A DNA stretch of 64,000 nucleotides, from assembly GCA_018648645.1 (NCBI GenBank), contig JABGQS010000003.1:65791-129790 (forward strand). The letters are read 5' to 3'. This stretch comes from Clostridia bacterium. Lineage in GTDB: Bacteria > Bacillota > Clostridia > Christensenellales > SZUA-584. The translations under genes were made by a program, and so were the position numbers. Positions 27,686 through 35,266 of this stretch are shown here, one piece after another; within the stretch, counting starts at the first letter, position 1, and the number at the start of each line of letters is the position of its first letter. Under the pieces are notes generated by a model. That model made no database searches. It worked only from the letters and a program-made list of their open reading frames with translations, and was not told the origin of the DNA.

Positions 27686-28357
27686 TTAGGCAGCAGCGCC
27701 ACCTTGCTGTCCATCTCCATCGCCTTGCTGCTCACGTTGCTCTTTTCTCTCCCGAAGCATTTCCATATACTCTTCCAGTGTCAGCCCCAGCTCTTCAGCC
27801 CGTGCTTCAAACCGCGCTTTTCTCTCTCTCAGCTGCTCTCGAAGCTGCTCCGGCGTCAAACCAAGTTCCTCAGCCCGCGCTTCAAACCGTGCTTTACTCT
27901 CTCTCAGCTGTTCTCTAAACTGTTCCGGCGTCAAACCAAGCTCCTCGGCCCGCGCTTCAAACCGCTCTTTTCTTGCTCTAAGCTGCTCTCTATACTGCTC
28001 AGGTGTCAGCCCAAGCTCCTCGGCTCGCGCCTCAAATCGCGCTTTTCTTGCCCTAAGCTGCTCTCTATACTGCTCAGGCGTCAGCCCAAGCTCCTCAGCC
28101 CGCGCCTCAAACTTCGCTTTCCTTTCGCGAAGCAACTCTTTGTACTCCTCGACGCTCAGCCCCAGCTCACTTGCCCGCGCTTCAATTCGCGCTCTTAGCA
28201 GCTCAGCATATTCCTCAAGAGTCAGCCCCAGCTCGCTCGCCCTTTGCTCCATCCTCTCAATAGGTGTTGGGAACTCCTCTTCATCCGCAGCAAACGCTAC
28301 GGTTGCGGTTCCCATCAAGAATATAAACACAAGCAAGATAACAATAACTTTTTTCAT
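27686..28357 (-). CDS. Secreted 25-residue-repeat helical protein
   Basis: 223 residues. Signal peptide: MKK, hydrophobic stretch to about residue 20, cleavage after AFA. Residues 39-209 are seven tandem repeats of about 25 residues: R-A-(E/S)-E-L-G-L-T-P-E-Q-Y-R-E-Q-L-R-x-R-K-A-R-F-E-A. Each repeat looks like two helices with a turn at LGLTPEQ, rich in both Arg and Glu. The tail is Gln/Gly-rich and ends GGAAA. No catalytic motif and no cell-wall anchor. The LGLTPEQ turn recalls helical surface or DNA/cell-wall repeat proteins, but I do not recognise a family. The next gene upstream, 110 nt away on the same strand, encodes a Leu/Glu-rich lipoprotein. Confidence 0.75.
   Translation of the reverse strand: MKKVIVILLVFIFLMGTATVAFAADEEEFPTPIERMEQRASELGLTLEEYAELLRARIEARASELGLSVEEYKELLRERKAKFEARAEELGLTPEQYREQLRARKARFEARAEELGLTPEQYREQLRARKERFEARAEELGLTPEQFREQLRESKARFEARAEELGLTPEQLREQLRERKARFEARAEELGLTLEEYMEMLRERKEQREQQGDGDGQQGGAAA
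27731..28243 (-). repeat. Tandem 75-bp coding repeats
   Basis: Seven in-frame units (one of 66 bp, five of 75 bp, one of 72 bp) that encode the 25-residue repeats. Central units are very similar at DNA level (for example GCCCGCGCTTCAAACCG recurs every 75 nt on the plus strand), which suggests recent expansion or ongoing homogenisation. Confidence 0.85.
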
Positions 28358-28467
28358 TTTTCACTCCTCGTTTTCGTTTTATTTAGCGCCAAGCGCTTCG
28401 TACGGCTTATATGATACAGGGCAATTGTGTTGTCTTTATACCCCAATTGTGTCAACTTTGTGGCACA

Positions 28468-28872
28468 TTACTCCCCGGCGCCAAGCGCCTCAAGCTCTTC
28501 AAGCTCACTGAGCTCCAGCAAATCTTCCAGCTCACTAAGCTCAAGCAGCTCCATCAATTCCTCCAGCTCATCAATCTCCATCAATTCCTCGTGCTCCAGC
28601 AGATCAGACAGCTCCATCAATTCCTCAAGCTCTGTATCCGAGACAAAATCCTCGCCCGCTTCCTGCTCCTCAGTCAAGGTTTCCAGCTCACTAAGTTCGC
28701 TAATCTCCTCCAGCTCCTCTAGCTCAAGCAACTCCTCTATCTCAATAATATCGGCAAGCTCCTCCAGCTCAACCAAATCAGAAAGGTCTGCTTCGTTGGT
28801 GTTGCGACAGCCGCCCGCCAAACAAACCAAAACGAAAACCATCAGCAAACCAATTACGACCGTTTTCCTCAT
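28468..28872 (-). CDS. Leu/Glu-rich acidic lipoprotein
   Basis: 134 residues from the ATG at 28872 (GGAGGG just upstream). Lipoprotein signal: basic MRK, hydrophobic core, lipobox LAGGC, so the Cys is lipidated and the protein is anchored outside the membrane. The mature part is almost wholly built from Leu, Glu, Asp, Ile, Met and Ser in a loose LEELxEL / LSELEEL heptad-like pattern, predicted helical or coiled, with extreme negative charge. No known domain. It pairs with the Arg/Glu repeat protein next to it, so the two could interact by charge, which is inference. Confidence 0.7.
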   Translation of the reverse strand: MRKTVVIGLLMVFVLVCLAGGCRNTNEADLSDLVELEELADIIEIEELLELEELEEISELSELETLTEEQEAGEDFVSDTELEELMELSDLLEHEELMEIDELEELMELLELSELEDLLELSELEELEALGAGE

Positions 28873-29055
28873 AAAACCCTCCAATATGTCTTTACTCATA
28901 CGATACTAACATAATAAATTACAAATGTGGTAGCCCCGTATCCGAATTGTGGCATAATTGTGGCAAAATGCAGCCGCTGTTTTATTACTGCTCCTCGCGC
29001 GGGCATACAAAACTAAAATCTGCGCAACCCGATGTGTACGCAGCGGCTTGACATG

Positions 29056-29064
29056 TGTTATAAT
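29056..29064 (+). promoter_or_regulatory. Extended -10 promoter before the DsrE-like gene
   Basis: TGT-TATAAT: an extended -10 (TGn) ending at 29064, with no good -35. A TTGACA lies only 5 nt upstream of the -10 and cannot act as its -35. Confidence 0.5.
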
Positions 29065-29090
29065 AGCCCCAAGCAAAAAAGGAGGTCACT

Positions 29091-29438
29091 ATGGAAAAAC
29101 AACCAAACAAGCTCGCTGTACTTTGGACAGTGGCAGATCGCGACACCGCGTTAAGAATGGTGTTCATGTACAGCTTTAACGCAAAGAAAAACGGTTGGTT
29201 CGACGAAGTAAAACTAATCATATGGGGTCCGACCGCAAAGCTTATAAGCGAAGACAAAGAGCTGCAGGATTACCTCGCAGAAATGATCAAAGTCGGAGTA
29301 GAAGTAATCGCGTGCAAAGCGTGTGCCGATATGTACGGTGTAAGCGACAAGCTGACGCAGCTCGGTGCGGATGTCTTCTTGGTGGGCGAAGAATTCACAC
29401 AGATTCTTAAAACAGACTGGAAGCTGTTGTCGGTATAA
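29091..29438 (+). CDS. DsrE/F-like family protein
   Basis: 115 residues. N-terminal LAVLWTVADRDTALRMVFMY, central EVKLIIWGPTAKLI and EVIACKACADMYGV are the usual blocks of small DsrE/DsrF-like proteins linked to sulfur transfer. It has a CxxC (CKAC) at about residue 75 that could carry persulfide. AAGGAGGT upstream of the ATG. Likely co-transcribed with the thioesterase-like gene 31 nt downstream. Specific function unknown. Confidence 0.8.
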   Translation: MEKQPNKLAVLWTVADRDTALRMVFMYSFNAKKNGWFDEVKLIIWGPTAKLISEDKELQDYLAEMIKVGVEVIACKACADMYGVSDKLTQLGADVFLVGEEFTQILKTDWKLLSV

Positions 29439-29469
29439 CAACTAATCAGCAGCATTGGAGGAGAACAAC

Positions 29470-29883
29470 ATGAACAGACCGATGATGGTAGAAGTCCCAA
29501 TTATGGTAAAGGCGTACGAAGTAGACTGTGTTGGCATCGTCAGCAACATTGTGTACATCAAATGGTTCGAAGATATGCGTCACTATTTTATGGACAAGTA
29601 CTATCCATACAGAGAAATGATGGCAAACCACGTGTCGCCCGTACTGGTCAAGACAACGGCGCAGTACAAAGCACCGCTGACCATCACCGACATACCAATC
29701 GGCAGATGCTGGATGGAGAAACTCGGCAAAGTGAAATGGGAAATGCATATTGAGATAGAATCAGATGGTAAGCTTTGCTGTGCTGGCGTTCAAAATGGAT
29801 GCTTTTTTGACACTAAAGAGAACGCACCTACAACAACGCCAAAGGTATTACTCGACGCATATCGCGAAGAGGGCGGGCAGTAA
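29470..29883 (+). CDS. Hotdog-fold acyl-CoA thioesterase-like protein (4HBT type)
   Basis: 137 residues from the ATG at 29470; the upstream in-frame TTG at 29455 overlaps the GGAGGAG ribosome site. The block VDCVGIVSNIVYIKWFEDMR is the 4-hydroxybenzoyl-CoA thioesterase/YbgC active-site region, with Asp and the N-x-x-Y-x-x-W-F pattern. It probably hydrolyses an acyl thioester in the cytoplasm; substrate unknown. A terminator follows after about 45 nt. Confidence 0.82.
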   Translation: MNRPMMVEVPIMVKAYEVDCVGIVSNIVYIKWFEDMRHYFMDKYYPYREMMANHVSPVLVKTTAQYKAPLTITDIPIGRCWMEKLGKVKWEMHIEIESDGKLCCAGVQNGCFFDTKENAPTTTPKVLLDAYREEGGQ

Positions 29884-29928
29884 ATGTTGAACTTCTCAGG
29901 CGAAGAGATGATTGTACCAATGGATACG

Positions 29929-29955
29929 AAAAGGCGCTCAGACAGCGTCTTTTTT
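29929..29955 (+). terminator. Terminator after the thioesterase gene
   Basis: AGGCGCT (29932-29938) and AGCGTCT (29944-29950) with a 5-nt loop and one G-T pair, followed by T6. Confidence 0.75.
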
Positions 29956-30074
29956 ATGTTAGCATATGGTACCTACCATAACTATTATTCCTGCTTGAAC
30001 GTCAATCTGCACAATGCTATAATGCAAGGGTGCAAAACCTACGACGGATATTTAATACACATACGGGAGAATTC

Positions 30075-32234
30075 ATGAACGATATATCAAAACGAATTGC
30101 AAACGAGCTTAACATAAACGTCAAATCCGCAGCAAGTGCAGTCGAGCTCATAGACCAAGGCAACACCATACCGTTTATTTCGCGCTATCGCAAAGAAGCA
30201 ACGGGCGGGCTTAACGACGAGGTTCTGCGTAACCTCGGAGAGCGCCTCGAATATCTGCGCAAGCTAGACGCGCGCAAGCAGGAAGTCGTGCGGCTGATAG
30301 GCGAGCAGGGCAAGATGACCGACGCGCTGCAAAGTAAGATATCTGCTGCGCAAAGCGTGACAGAGGTGGACGACCTCTATCGACCATATCGCCCAAAGCG
30401 CCGCACAAAAGCAACGATCGCGAAGCAAATGGGGCTGTCTGCACTGGCGGATATGATATGGCAGCAGAAGTCAAGCGACAGCGAAATCGCCAAAGCGGCG
30501 GTGAGTTTTATCAGCGCAGAGAACGGAGTTGACAGCATCGAGGACGCGATCGGCGGCGCAAAAGACATCGTCGCAGAAATGATATCGGACGACGCGGCAT
30601 TGCGCAAAAAGCTGCGCCAGCTCATCAGCGAAAAGGGCGAGCTTATCTCAAAAACATTGACCAAGCAAAGCAGTGTATACGACACTTACTACGACTTTTC
30701 CGCGCCAATCAGCAAGCTCGTGCCGCACCGCGTACTTGCGCTAAACCGCGGCGAAAAAGAGAAAATTCTCTCCGTCAAACTCGAGATGGAGCTGCGCGCC
30801 GCGCAAGCGAGCATAATAAAATCGCTGTACAGAGGAAGGATACCCGGAGAATATTTGACACAAGCGGTGACAGACGCATACAAACGGCTGATATTCCCTT
30901 CCATCGAGCGCGAGATTCGCAAAACGCTGACCGAGCAGGCGGACGAACAAGCAACCAAAGTGTTCAGCGAAAACCTACGAAACTTGCTTCTTGCTCCGCC
31001 CGTAAAAGGCAAAACAGTCATGGCACTCGATCCCGGTTTCAGGACAGGAAACAAAGTCGCAGTGGTGGACGACACGGGCAAAGTTCTTGGCACCGGCGTC
31101 GTCTACATGACGCTCGGCATTCACGATATGACCAAAGCAAACGACAAGTTAAAATCGCTAATCGACAAACACAAAGTAGACATCATAGCCATCGGCAACG
31201 GTACCGCAAGCAAGGAAACCGAAAGCGCAGTTGCCGCGCTGTTGAAGCAAATCGACAGAAAAGTCGTATACATGATAGTCAACGAAGCGGGCGCGTCAAT
31301 ATACTCGGCGTCAAAACTCGGGACAGAGGAGTTTCCCAACTTCGATGTCGCGCTTCGAAGCGCAGTGTCAATTGCACGCAGGCTGCAAGACCCGCTGGCA
31401 GAACTGGTTAAAATCGACCCAAAAGCCATCGGCGTTGGTCAATACCAGCACGATGTCAACCAAAAACACCTTGCCGACACGCTTGACGGCGTGGTCGAGT
31501 TCTGCGTCAACGACGTGGGGGTAGACCTCAACACCGCGTCGCCGTCACTTCTAAAACACGTTTCGGGAATCTCAACAGCCGTAGCAAACAGCATCGTTTC
31601 GCTGCGAGAAAGCGGCGGCAGCTTTTCGGACAGAAAGCAGCTGAAAAAAGTTCCCAAGCTTGGCGGCAAAGCGTTCGAGCAGTGCGCAGGCTTTTTGCGC
31701 ATCGCCGACGGTAAAAACATACTCGACAACACCGCGATTCACCCCGAGTCCTACGGCGCGGTGGAAAAGCTGGTACAGCTAGAGGGTTATAAGAAAACAG
31801 ATGAGCAGGCTTTGGCACAGATTAGAAGCAAGCTCGACATGCTCGACATAGAGCAGACCGCCAAAGAGCTTGACATTGGCGAAATGACACTCGCCGACAT
31901 CTTTACCGAGCTGAAAAAGCCGGGGCGCGATCCACGAGAAGCCTTTGCACAGCCGGTTTTTCGCAGCGATGTCATGCACATGGAGGATCTAAAGGAAGGC
32001 ATGGTGCTGACCGGCACAGTCAGAAACGTAATTGATTTTGGCGCGTTTGTCGACATCGGCGTTCACCAAGACGGTCTGGTGCACATATCGCAGCTCGCAG
32101 ACAAGTTCGTCAAGCACCCAATGGACGTGGTCAAGACGGGCGACGTGGTAAAAGTAAAAGTATTAAGCATAGATTTGCAAAAGAAACGCATCGCACTCAG
32201 CATGAAAAATATAGACAAAGGACGCAATTTATGA
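30075..32234 (+). CDS. tex: Tex-family RNA-binding transcription accessory protein
   Basis: 719 residues from the ATG at 30075 (GGGAGA at 30064-30069). Tex binds nucleic acid and is linked to transcription and stress or toxin gene expression. Order of domains: N-terminal helical Tex region (residues 1-200), YqgF/RuvC-like core (VMALDPGFRTGNKVAVVDDTG near 320), helix-hairpin-helix (LLKHVSGISTAVANSIVSLR), and a C-terminal S1 domain (GMVLTGTVRNVIDFGAFVDIG to IALSMKN). The stop overlaps the HAD gene by 4 nt. Confidence 0.95.
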   Translation: MNDISKRIANELNINVKSAASAVELIDQGNTIPFISRYRKEATGGLNDEVLRNLGERLEYLRKLDARKQEVVRLIGEQGKMTDALQSKISAAQSVTEVDDLYRPYRPKRRTKATIAKQMGLSALADMIWQQKSSDSEIAKAAVSFISAENGVDSIEDAIGGAKDIVAEMISDDAALRKKLRQLISEKGELISKTLTKQSSVYDTYYDFSAPISKLVPHRVLALNRGEKEKILSVKLEMELRAAQASIIKSLYRGRIPGEYLTQAVTDAYKRLIFPSIEREIRKTLTEQADEQATKVFSENLRNLLLAPPVKGKTVMALDPGFRTGNKVAVVDDTGKVLGTGVVYMTLGIHDMTKANDKLKSLIDKHKVDIIAIGNGTASKETESAVAALLKQIDRKVVYMIVNEAGASIYSASKLGTEEFPNFDVALRSAVSIARRLQDPLAELVKIDPKAIGVGQYQHDVNQKHLADTLDGVVEFCVNDVGVDLNTASPSLLKHVSGISTAVANSIVSLRESGGSFSDRKQLKKVPKLGGKAFEQCAGFLRIADGKNILDNTAIHPESYGAVEKLVQLEGYKKTDEQALAQIRSKLDMLDIEQTAKELDIGEMTLADIFTELKKPGRDPREAFAQPVFRSDVMHMEDLKEGMVLTGTVRNVIDFGAFVDIGVHQDGLVHISQLADKFVKHPMDVVKTGDVVKVKVLSIDLQKKRIALSMKNIDKGRNL

Positions 32235-32893
32235 AACTCGCAATATTTGACTTCGATGGAACTTTGATGAAGATAGACTCTTTGCCATATCTGCTCTCCA
32301 TGTGGACAAAAATGGGCTACCCTCGCCGCAGACAATGGCAGATATACGGACTTATCGGCGTTTTGTACGTGCGCTACAAGCTCGGGCTAAACGGTAGGAT
32401 GACCACCGAGCAAATGAAGAAAACCGCGCTGCAGAAATTCACGCGCATATTCACCGGCATGAACGAGCAGCAAGTAGACGAGTTTTTTGACAAAAGCGTC
32501 GCACTAATTTCCGATAAGATGAACGAGCACGTTGTCAGCGAAATTGCGACCGTCAAAAACCTTGGATACCACACCGTGCTGTTGTCCGGGTTTTATGACA
32601 ACCTATTATCGCGCATAGCAAAAGAAGCTGGTATAGACACGGTGCTCGGCACAAAGATGCACTTTAAGGATGGCGTCATAGAAGCAAAAAAACCGATGGA
32701 CATCAAAACGGGGACCGACAAAGTCAACCGAATTCTCGAAGCTTTCCCGACAGCAGACCTAAGTACAAGCTGCGCATATGCCGACAGCTTGTCCGATTTG
32801 GATTTGCTGGAGCTGGTCGGGACACCCGTTGCCGTTGCACCTGATGCAAACCTGAAAGAGATTGCAGAAAAGCGCGATTGGCGGATTATCTGA
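32231..32893 (+). CDS. HAD-superfamily (IB type, SerB-like) phosphatase
   Basis: 220 residues. Motif I DFDGTL with the nucleophile Asp and general acid, motif II Ser in VLLSGFYDN, a Lys in the EAKKP region, and motif III YADSLSDLDLLE. The helical cap after motif I is of the IB kind, as in phosphoserine phosphatase and related lipid- or sugar-phosphate phosphatases. Translationally coupled to tex by ATGA. Substrate unknown. Confidence 0.87.
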   Translation: MKLAIFDFDGTLMKIDSLPYLLSMWTKMGYPRRRQWQIYGLIGVLYVRYKLGLNGRMTTEQMKKTALQKFTRIFTGMNEQQVDEFFDKSVALISDKMNEHVVSEIATVKNLGYHTVLLSGFYDNLLSRIAKEAGIDTVLGTKMHFKDGVIEAKKPMDIKTGTDKVNRILEAFPTADLSTSCAYADSLSDLDLLELVGTPVAVAPDANLKEIAEKRDWRII

Positions 32894-32908
32894 AAAGAGG
32901 AAAATATC

Positions 32909-33760
32909 ATGAAAGATATTTTTATCAAAAAAACGACACTCGGTGATGCAAAGGACTTGGTTGACGACCACATCTCATCGCTCGCATTTCCGCTCGACTC
33001 ATATCTCGAAGACATTTTGCTTGATGCGCAAATCTATTGCTTCGTGCGCGATGATAACCTAATCGGCTACTTTGCTGTCAGCGAAAGGACGATGCAGTTC
33101 TTTCACGTAATCAAAAGCCATTATCGCTATGCAGCATCGCTGTTTCTTCGTGCCATAACCGAACACGCGCTAAAAACCGTCCGCGTGATGTCGCAGGACA
33201 GTCAGCTTTGCGCGCTGATGGTCGAGTGGGATTATACACCGGAGCGCGGTGCATGCTGGTTCACCGACAGCGGGGCAGAGGTGAACAGCGCATCCAAAGT
33301 ACCGCATGCTGTGCTTCGTAAAGCAAAAATGCAAGACCTTGATGCCGTAGAACAGGCAACCGGCGACTTTTTCAGCGAGGAAAGCGGCGGTTTTTCAGGT
33401 TTGGCACAGCGTATTGAAGCGGAGACGATATTCATACTGGAAAACGACAACGAGCTGCTTGGCTGCGGAATAGTGGAATATGGGCGTATCTGCAAAGACT
33501 ATATGTCGATTGGCATGTTCGTCTGTCCGCATCACAGACAAAAGGGTGTTGCAAAAACGATACTGCTGGGTCTCAAAGACTACGCATACTCCAAAAACAA
33601 AAAACCGCTCGCAGGCTGCTGGTATTATAACACCCTGTCGCGCAAAAGCTTAGAATCAGCAGGCATGATAGCAACATCGATGGGGTATAACGCGCACCTC
33701 AAGAAAAAGGACAACCCACCAAAGCGCACAGGCAACCCGCCGGGCGAGTCGGTAGAGTAA
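32909..33760 (+). CDS. GNAT family N-acetyltransferase (two-domain length)
   Basis: 283 residues. The C-terminal half is a clear GNAT domain: IGMFVCPHHRQKGVAKTILLGL holds the RxxG(V)A acetyl-CoA loop, and WYYNTLSRKSLESAGM is the typical end. The N-terminal ~130 residues have a weaker GNAT-like pattern, so this may be a tandem-domain protein. AAGAGG upstream of the ATG; 15 nt after the HAD gene, so part of the tex operon. Terminator follows. Acceptor unknown. Confidence 0.82.
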   Translation: MKDIFIKKTTLGDAKDLVDDHISSLAFPLDSYLEDILLDAQIYCFVRDDNLIGYFAVSERTMQFFHVIKSHYRYAASLFLRAITEHALKTVRVMSQDSQLCALMVEWDYTPERGACWFTDSGAEVNSASKVPHAVLRKAKMQDLDAVEQATGDFFSEESGGFSGLAQRIEAETIFILENDNELLGCGIVEYGRICKDYMSIGMFVCPHHRQKGVAKTILLGLKDYAYSKNKKPLAGCWYYNTLSRKSLESAGMIATSMGYNAHLKKKDNPPKRTGNPPGESVE

Positions 33761-33773
33761 CGTAGAAACACAC

Positions 33774-33803
33774 AAAGCGGCAGAAAATACTGTCGCTTTT
33801 TCT
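33774..33803 (+). terminator. Terminator of the tex-HAD-GNAT operon
   Basis: AAAGCGGCAG (33774-33783) and CTGTCGCTTT (33790-33799) with one G-T pair, then T-rich. Confidence 0.8.
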
Positions 33804-33890
33804 ATTCCAAAATTATTTTTTACCGTTCATGGAACTTTTCTGTACCCCCGTGCGTCTTATATCCGGAATAAAAATTTTGGAGGAAAAGAA

Positions 33891-34355
33891 ATGAGAACAC
33901 AAACAAAGAACAAACTATTTGGAATATTGATGGTACTGGTACTTACAGCATGCGTATTCTTGACACTAACACCGATCGCATTGGCGGGCGAGCCACCCGT
34001 GCCCGAGCTGTACGAGGACGGCGAAGTATTGGAGGGTGCACCGGAAGAGCCACAGCCGGAGATCATGCCGATATCGGCAGAAGACCCGCAGCCCGAGTTG
34101 TATGAAGAGGAAGCGGACGAATCACTCGAAGTCATGCCGGCGGAGGAAGACGACCAAGTGCCGACGTTATACGACGACGCTCCCGTACCTGAGCTGATAT
34201 CCGAGGAGGAGCCGCTACCTGTACTGATTACAGAGCAGCCGACGAGCGCATCAAAAATAATGCCGACGTGGTCATGGGTTGTAATCGCACTCGCAGCAGT
34301 TGCCATAGCAGCACTCATAATTATTGGTGTAAGAAAAAGAGCATCAGCCAAATAA
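33891..34355 (+). CDS. Small surface protein: signal peptide, acidic Pro/Glu ectodomain, C-terminal membrane anchor
   Basis: 154 residues. Signal peptide to IALAG (about residue 32), then about 85 residues with loose repeats of the kind PxLYEDxx / EIMP / PELYEEE, very acidic and Pro-rich, and a C-terminal transmembrane helix (WSWVVIALAAVAIAALIIIG) followed by RKRASAK. Topology: extracytoplasmic acidic stalk anchored by its C-terminus. No enzymatic motif. TTTTGGAGG upstream of the ATG. The gene after the next terminator encodes a shorter protein with the same layout. Confidence 0.72.
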   Translation: MRTQTKNKLFGILMVLVLTACVFLTLTPIALAGEPPVPELYEDGEVLEGAPEEPQPEIMPISAEDPQPELYEEEADESLEVMPAEEDDQVPTLYDDAPVPELISEEEPLPVLITEQPTSASKIMPTWSWVVIALAAVAIAALIIIGVRKRASAK

Positions 34356-34369
34356 CAACTCGCGAAGCA

Positions 34370-34397
34370 AAAGCACGGAGACATCCGTGCTTTTCTT
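34370..34397 (+). terminator. Terminator after the acidic surface protein gene
   Basis: AAAAGCACGGA (34370-34380), loop GACA, TCCGTGCTTTT (34385-34395): 11-bp perfect stem ending in T. Confidence 0.85.
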
Positions 34398-34464
34398 TTA
34401 CGCTTTTGAACTTTTAAGGATGCCAAACGTTTTATATAGTGAAAGAGGCTTTTGGAGGCGGATA

Positions 34465-34737
34465 ATGAAAACAACACACGCACGAAAAAAACTGCGTATC
34501 GTTTTGATTGTACTAGTGATGCTTACCGGCGTTTTAGTACTGCCGATGATCGCGCTGGCAGACGAGACGCACATGGAAGAGCAATATGATAATGCGACCC
34601 ATGCAGAGCAGCTTGCAGAAGACACGCTGCCGTTTTGGGCATGGCCCGTCATCGTACTCGGGTTTATAATCGTGGTTGCAATCATGGCACACAGCGTGGC
34701 TGTCGGCAGAAGAAAAAACCAAACCAAACAAACTTAA
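34465..34737 (+). CDS. Small membrane-anchored protein, short relative of the preceding surface protein
   Basis: 90 residues from the ATG at 34465 (TTGGAGGCGGATA upstream). Basic MKTTHARKKLR, hydrophobic signal (IVLIVLVMLTGVLVLPMIALA), a short acidic segment of about 30 residues, then FWAWPVIVLGFIIVVAIMAH and a basic tail. The layout and the W-P/W-V-I start of the last helix match the 154-residue protein just upstream, so they are probably paralogous. Function unknown. Confidence 0.65.
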   Translation: MKTTHARKKLRIVLIVLVMLTGVLVLPMIALADETHMEEQYDNATHAEQLAEDTLPFWAWPVIVLGFIIVVAIMAHSVAVGRRKNQTKQT

Positions 34738-34750
34738 CTAAACAAGAGAG

Positions 34751-34772
34751 CACGGAGTTTTCCGTGTTTTTC
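34751..34772 (+). terminator. Terminator after the 90-aa protein gene
   Basis: CACGGA (34751-34756), loop GTTT, TCCGTG (34761-34766), then TTTTTC. Confidence 0.75.
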
Positions 34773-34882
34773 TTATATTGGAATACTCTGTATGCATAAT
34801 ATTAAGAAAGTCTAAAATATCAATGTCAAAACGGGTCTAATAAAGGAAAAGTCACGGCACTATGGTATAATACCGATGCCGA

Positions 34883-35138
34883 AGGATAGGCGGCGCAATT
34901 TGAAAGGGGTAACTATATGTCTAAAAAAGTACTTATGATTCTTGGTATCATTATTGTAGTAATTGGTATTCTCAGTATTTTTAACGTTTGGATTTTCTCA
35001 GCAGTGTGGTGGTATGCCGTCATTCAGATCGTAGTTGGCGCATTTGCCGTATTAGTATCACTCAAAAAGTAATTATACATTTATTCTTATTATTAACTAA
35101 CTAGAACCAAAGCCGCCTATCCTAAAGGCAATTACCCC
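34883..35138. repeat. Two interleaved inverted-repeat pairs flanking a micro-ORF
   Basis: Pair A: AGGATAGGCGGC (34883-34894) with GCCGCCTATCCT (35112-35123), 12 bp perfect. Pair B: GGGGTAA (34906-34912, the ribosome site of the micro-ORF) with TTACCCC (35132-35138). The order is A-B-A'-B', so the two pairings are not nested. A -10-like TATAAT is at 34866-34871, so both arms are likely transcribed. Confidence 0.6.
34917..35072 (+). CDS. 51-residue small membrane protein
   Basis: ATG at 34917 with GGGG ribosome site (34906-34909), TAA at 35070-35072. The protein starts MSKKVLMILGIIIVV and is made of two hydrophobic helices joined around WIFSAVWWY, ending VSLKK. TATAAT at 34866-34871 is a likely -10. 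The ribosome site can pair with TTACCCC in the 3' region. No family recognised; a small two-helix inner-membrane protein. Confidence 0.6.
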   Translation: MSKKVLMILGIIIVVIGILSIFNVWIFSAVWWYAVIQIVVGAFAVLVSLKK

Positions 35139-35147
35139 AAAGAAAAT

Positions 35148-35174
35148 GCGAACTCAATCGAGCTCGCGTTTTTT
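35148..35174 (+). terminator. Terminator after the 51-aa gene
   Basis: GCGAACTC (35148-35155), loop AATC, GAGCTCGC (35160-35167) with one mismatch, then GTTTTTT. Confidence 0.75.
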
Positions 35175-35212
35175 ATTTTATGCACTTTTGGTTAGCAGTA
35201 ACTTTTAGGCAA

Positions 35213-35242
35213 ATGAAAAAGAGCAGCCACTTTTTGGGCTGC
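35213..35242 (-). terminator. Terminator of the DUF1566 lipoprotein gene
   Basis: Minus strand: GCAGCC, loop, GGCTGC (plus coordinates 35237-35242 and 35223-35228), then TCTTTTTC. It follows the lipoprotein stop by 25 nt. Confidence 0.65.
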
Positions 35243-35266
35243 CCTTTCAATTGGGCATATTCTAAA

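Noticed and set aside
27731-28243. Evenly spaced repeats that could be mistaken for a CRISPR array
   Set aside because: The 75-bp units are contiguous, in frame and code for a regular 25-residue protein repeat; no spacers and no cas genes.
29048-29064. TTGACA and TATAAT close together before the DsrE-like gene as a standard promoter
   Set aside because: The spacer is only 5 nt, so the TTGACA cannot serve as the -35; an extended -10 is the better reading.
29884-30078. 64-codon frame starting directly after the thioesterase gene
   Set aside because: No ribosome site, and the terminator at 29929-29955 lies inside it; the tex start follows from a better ribosome site.
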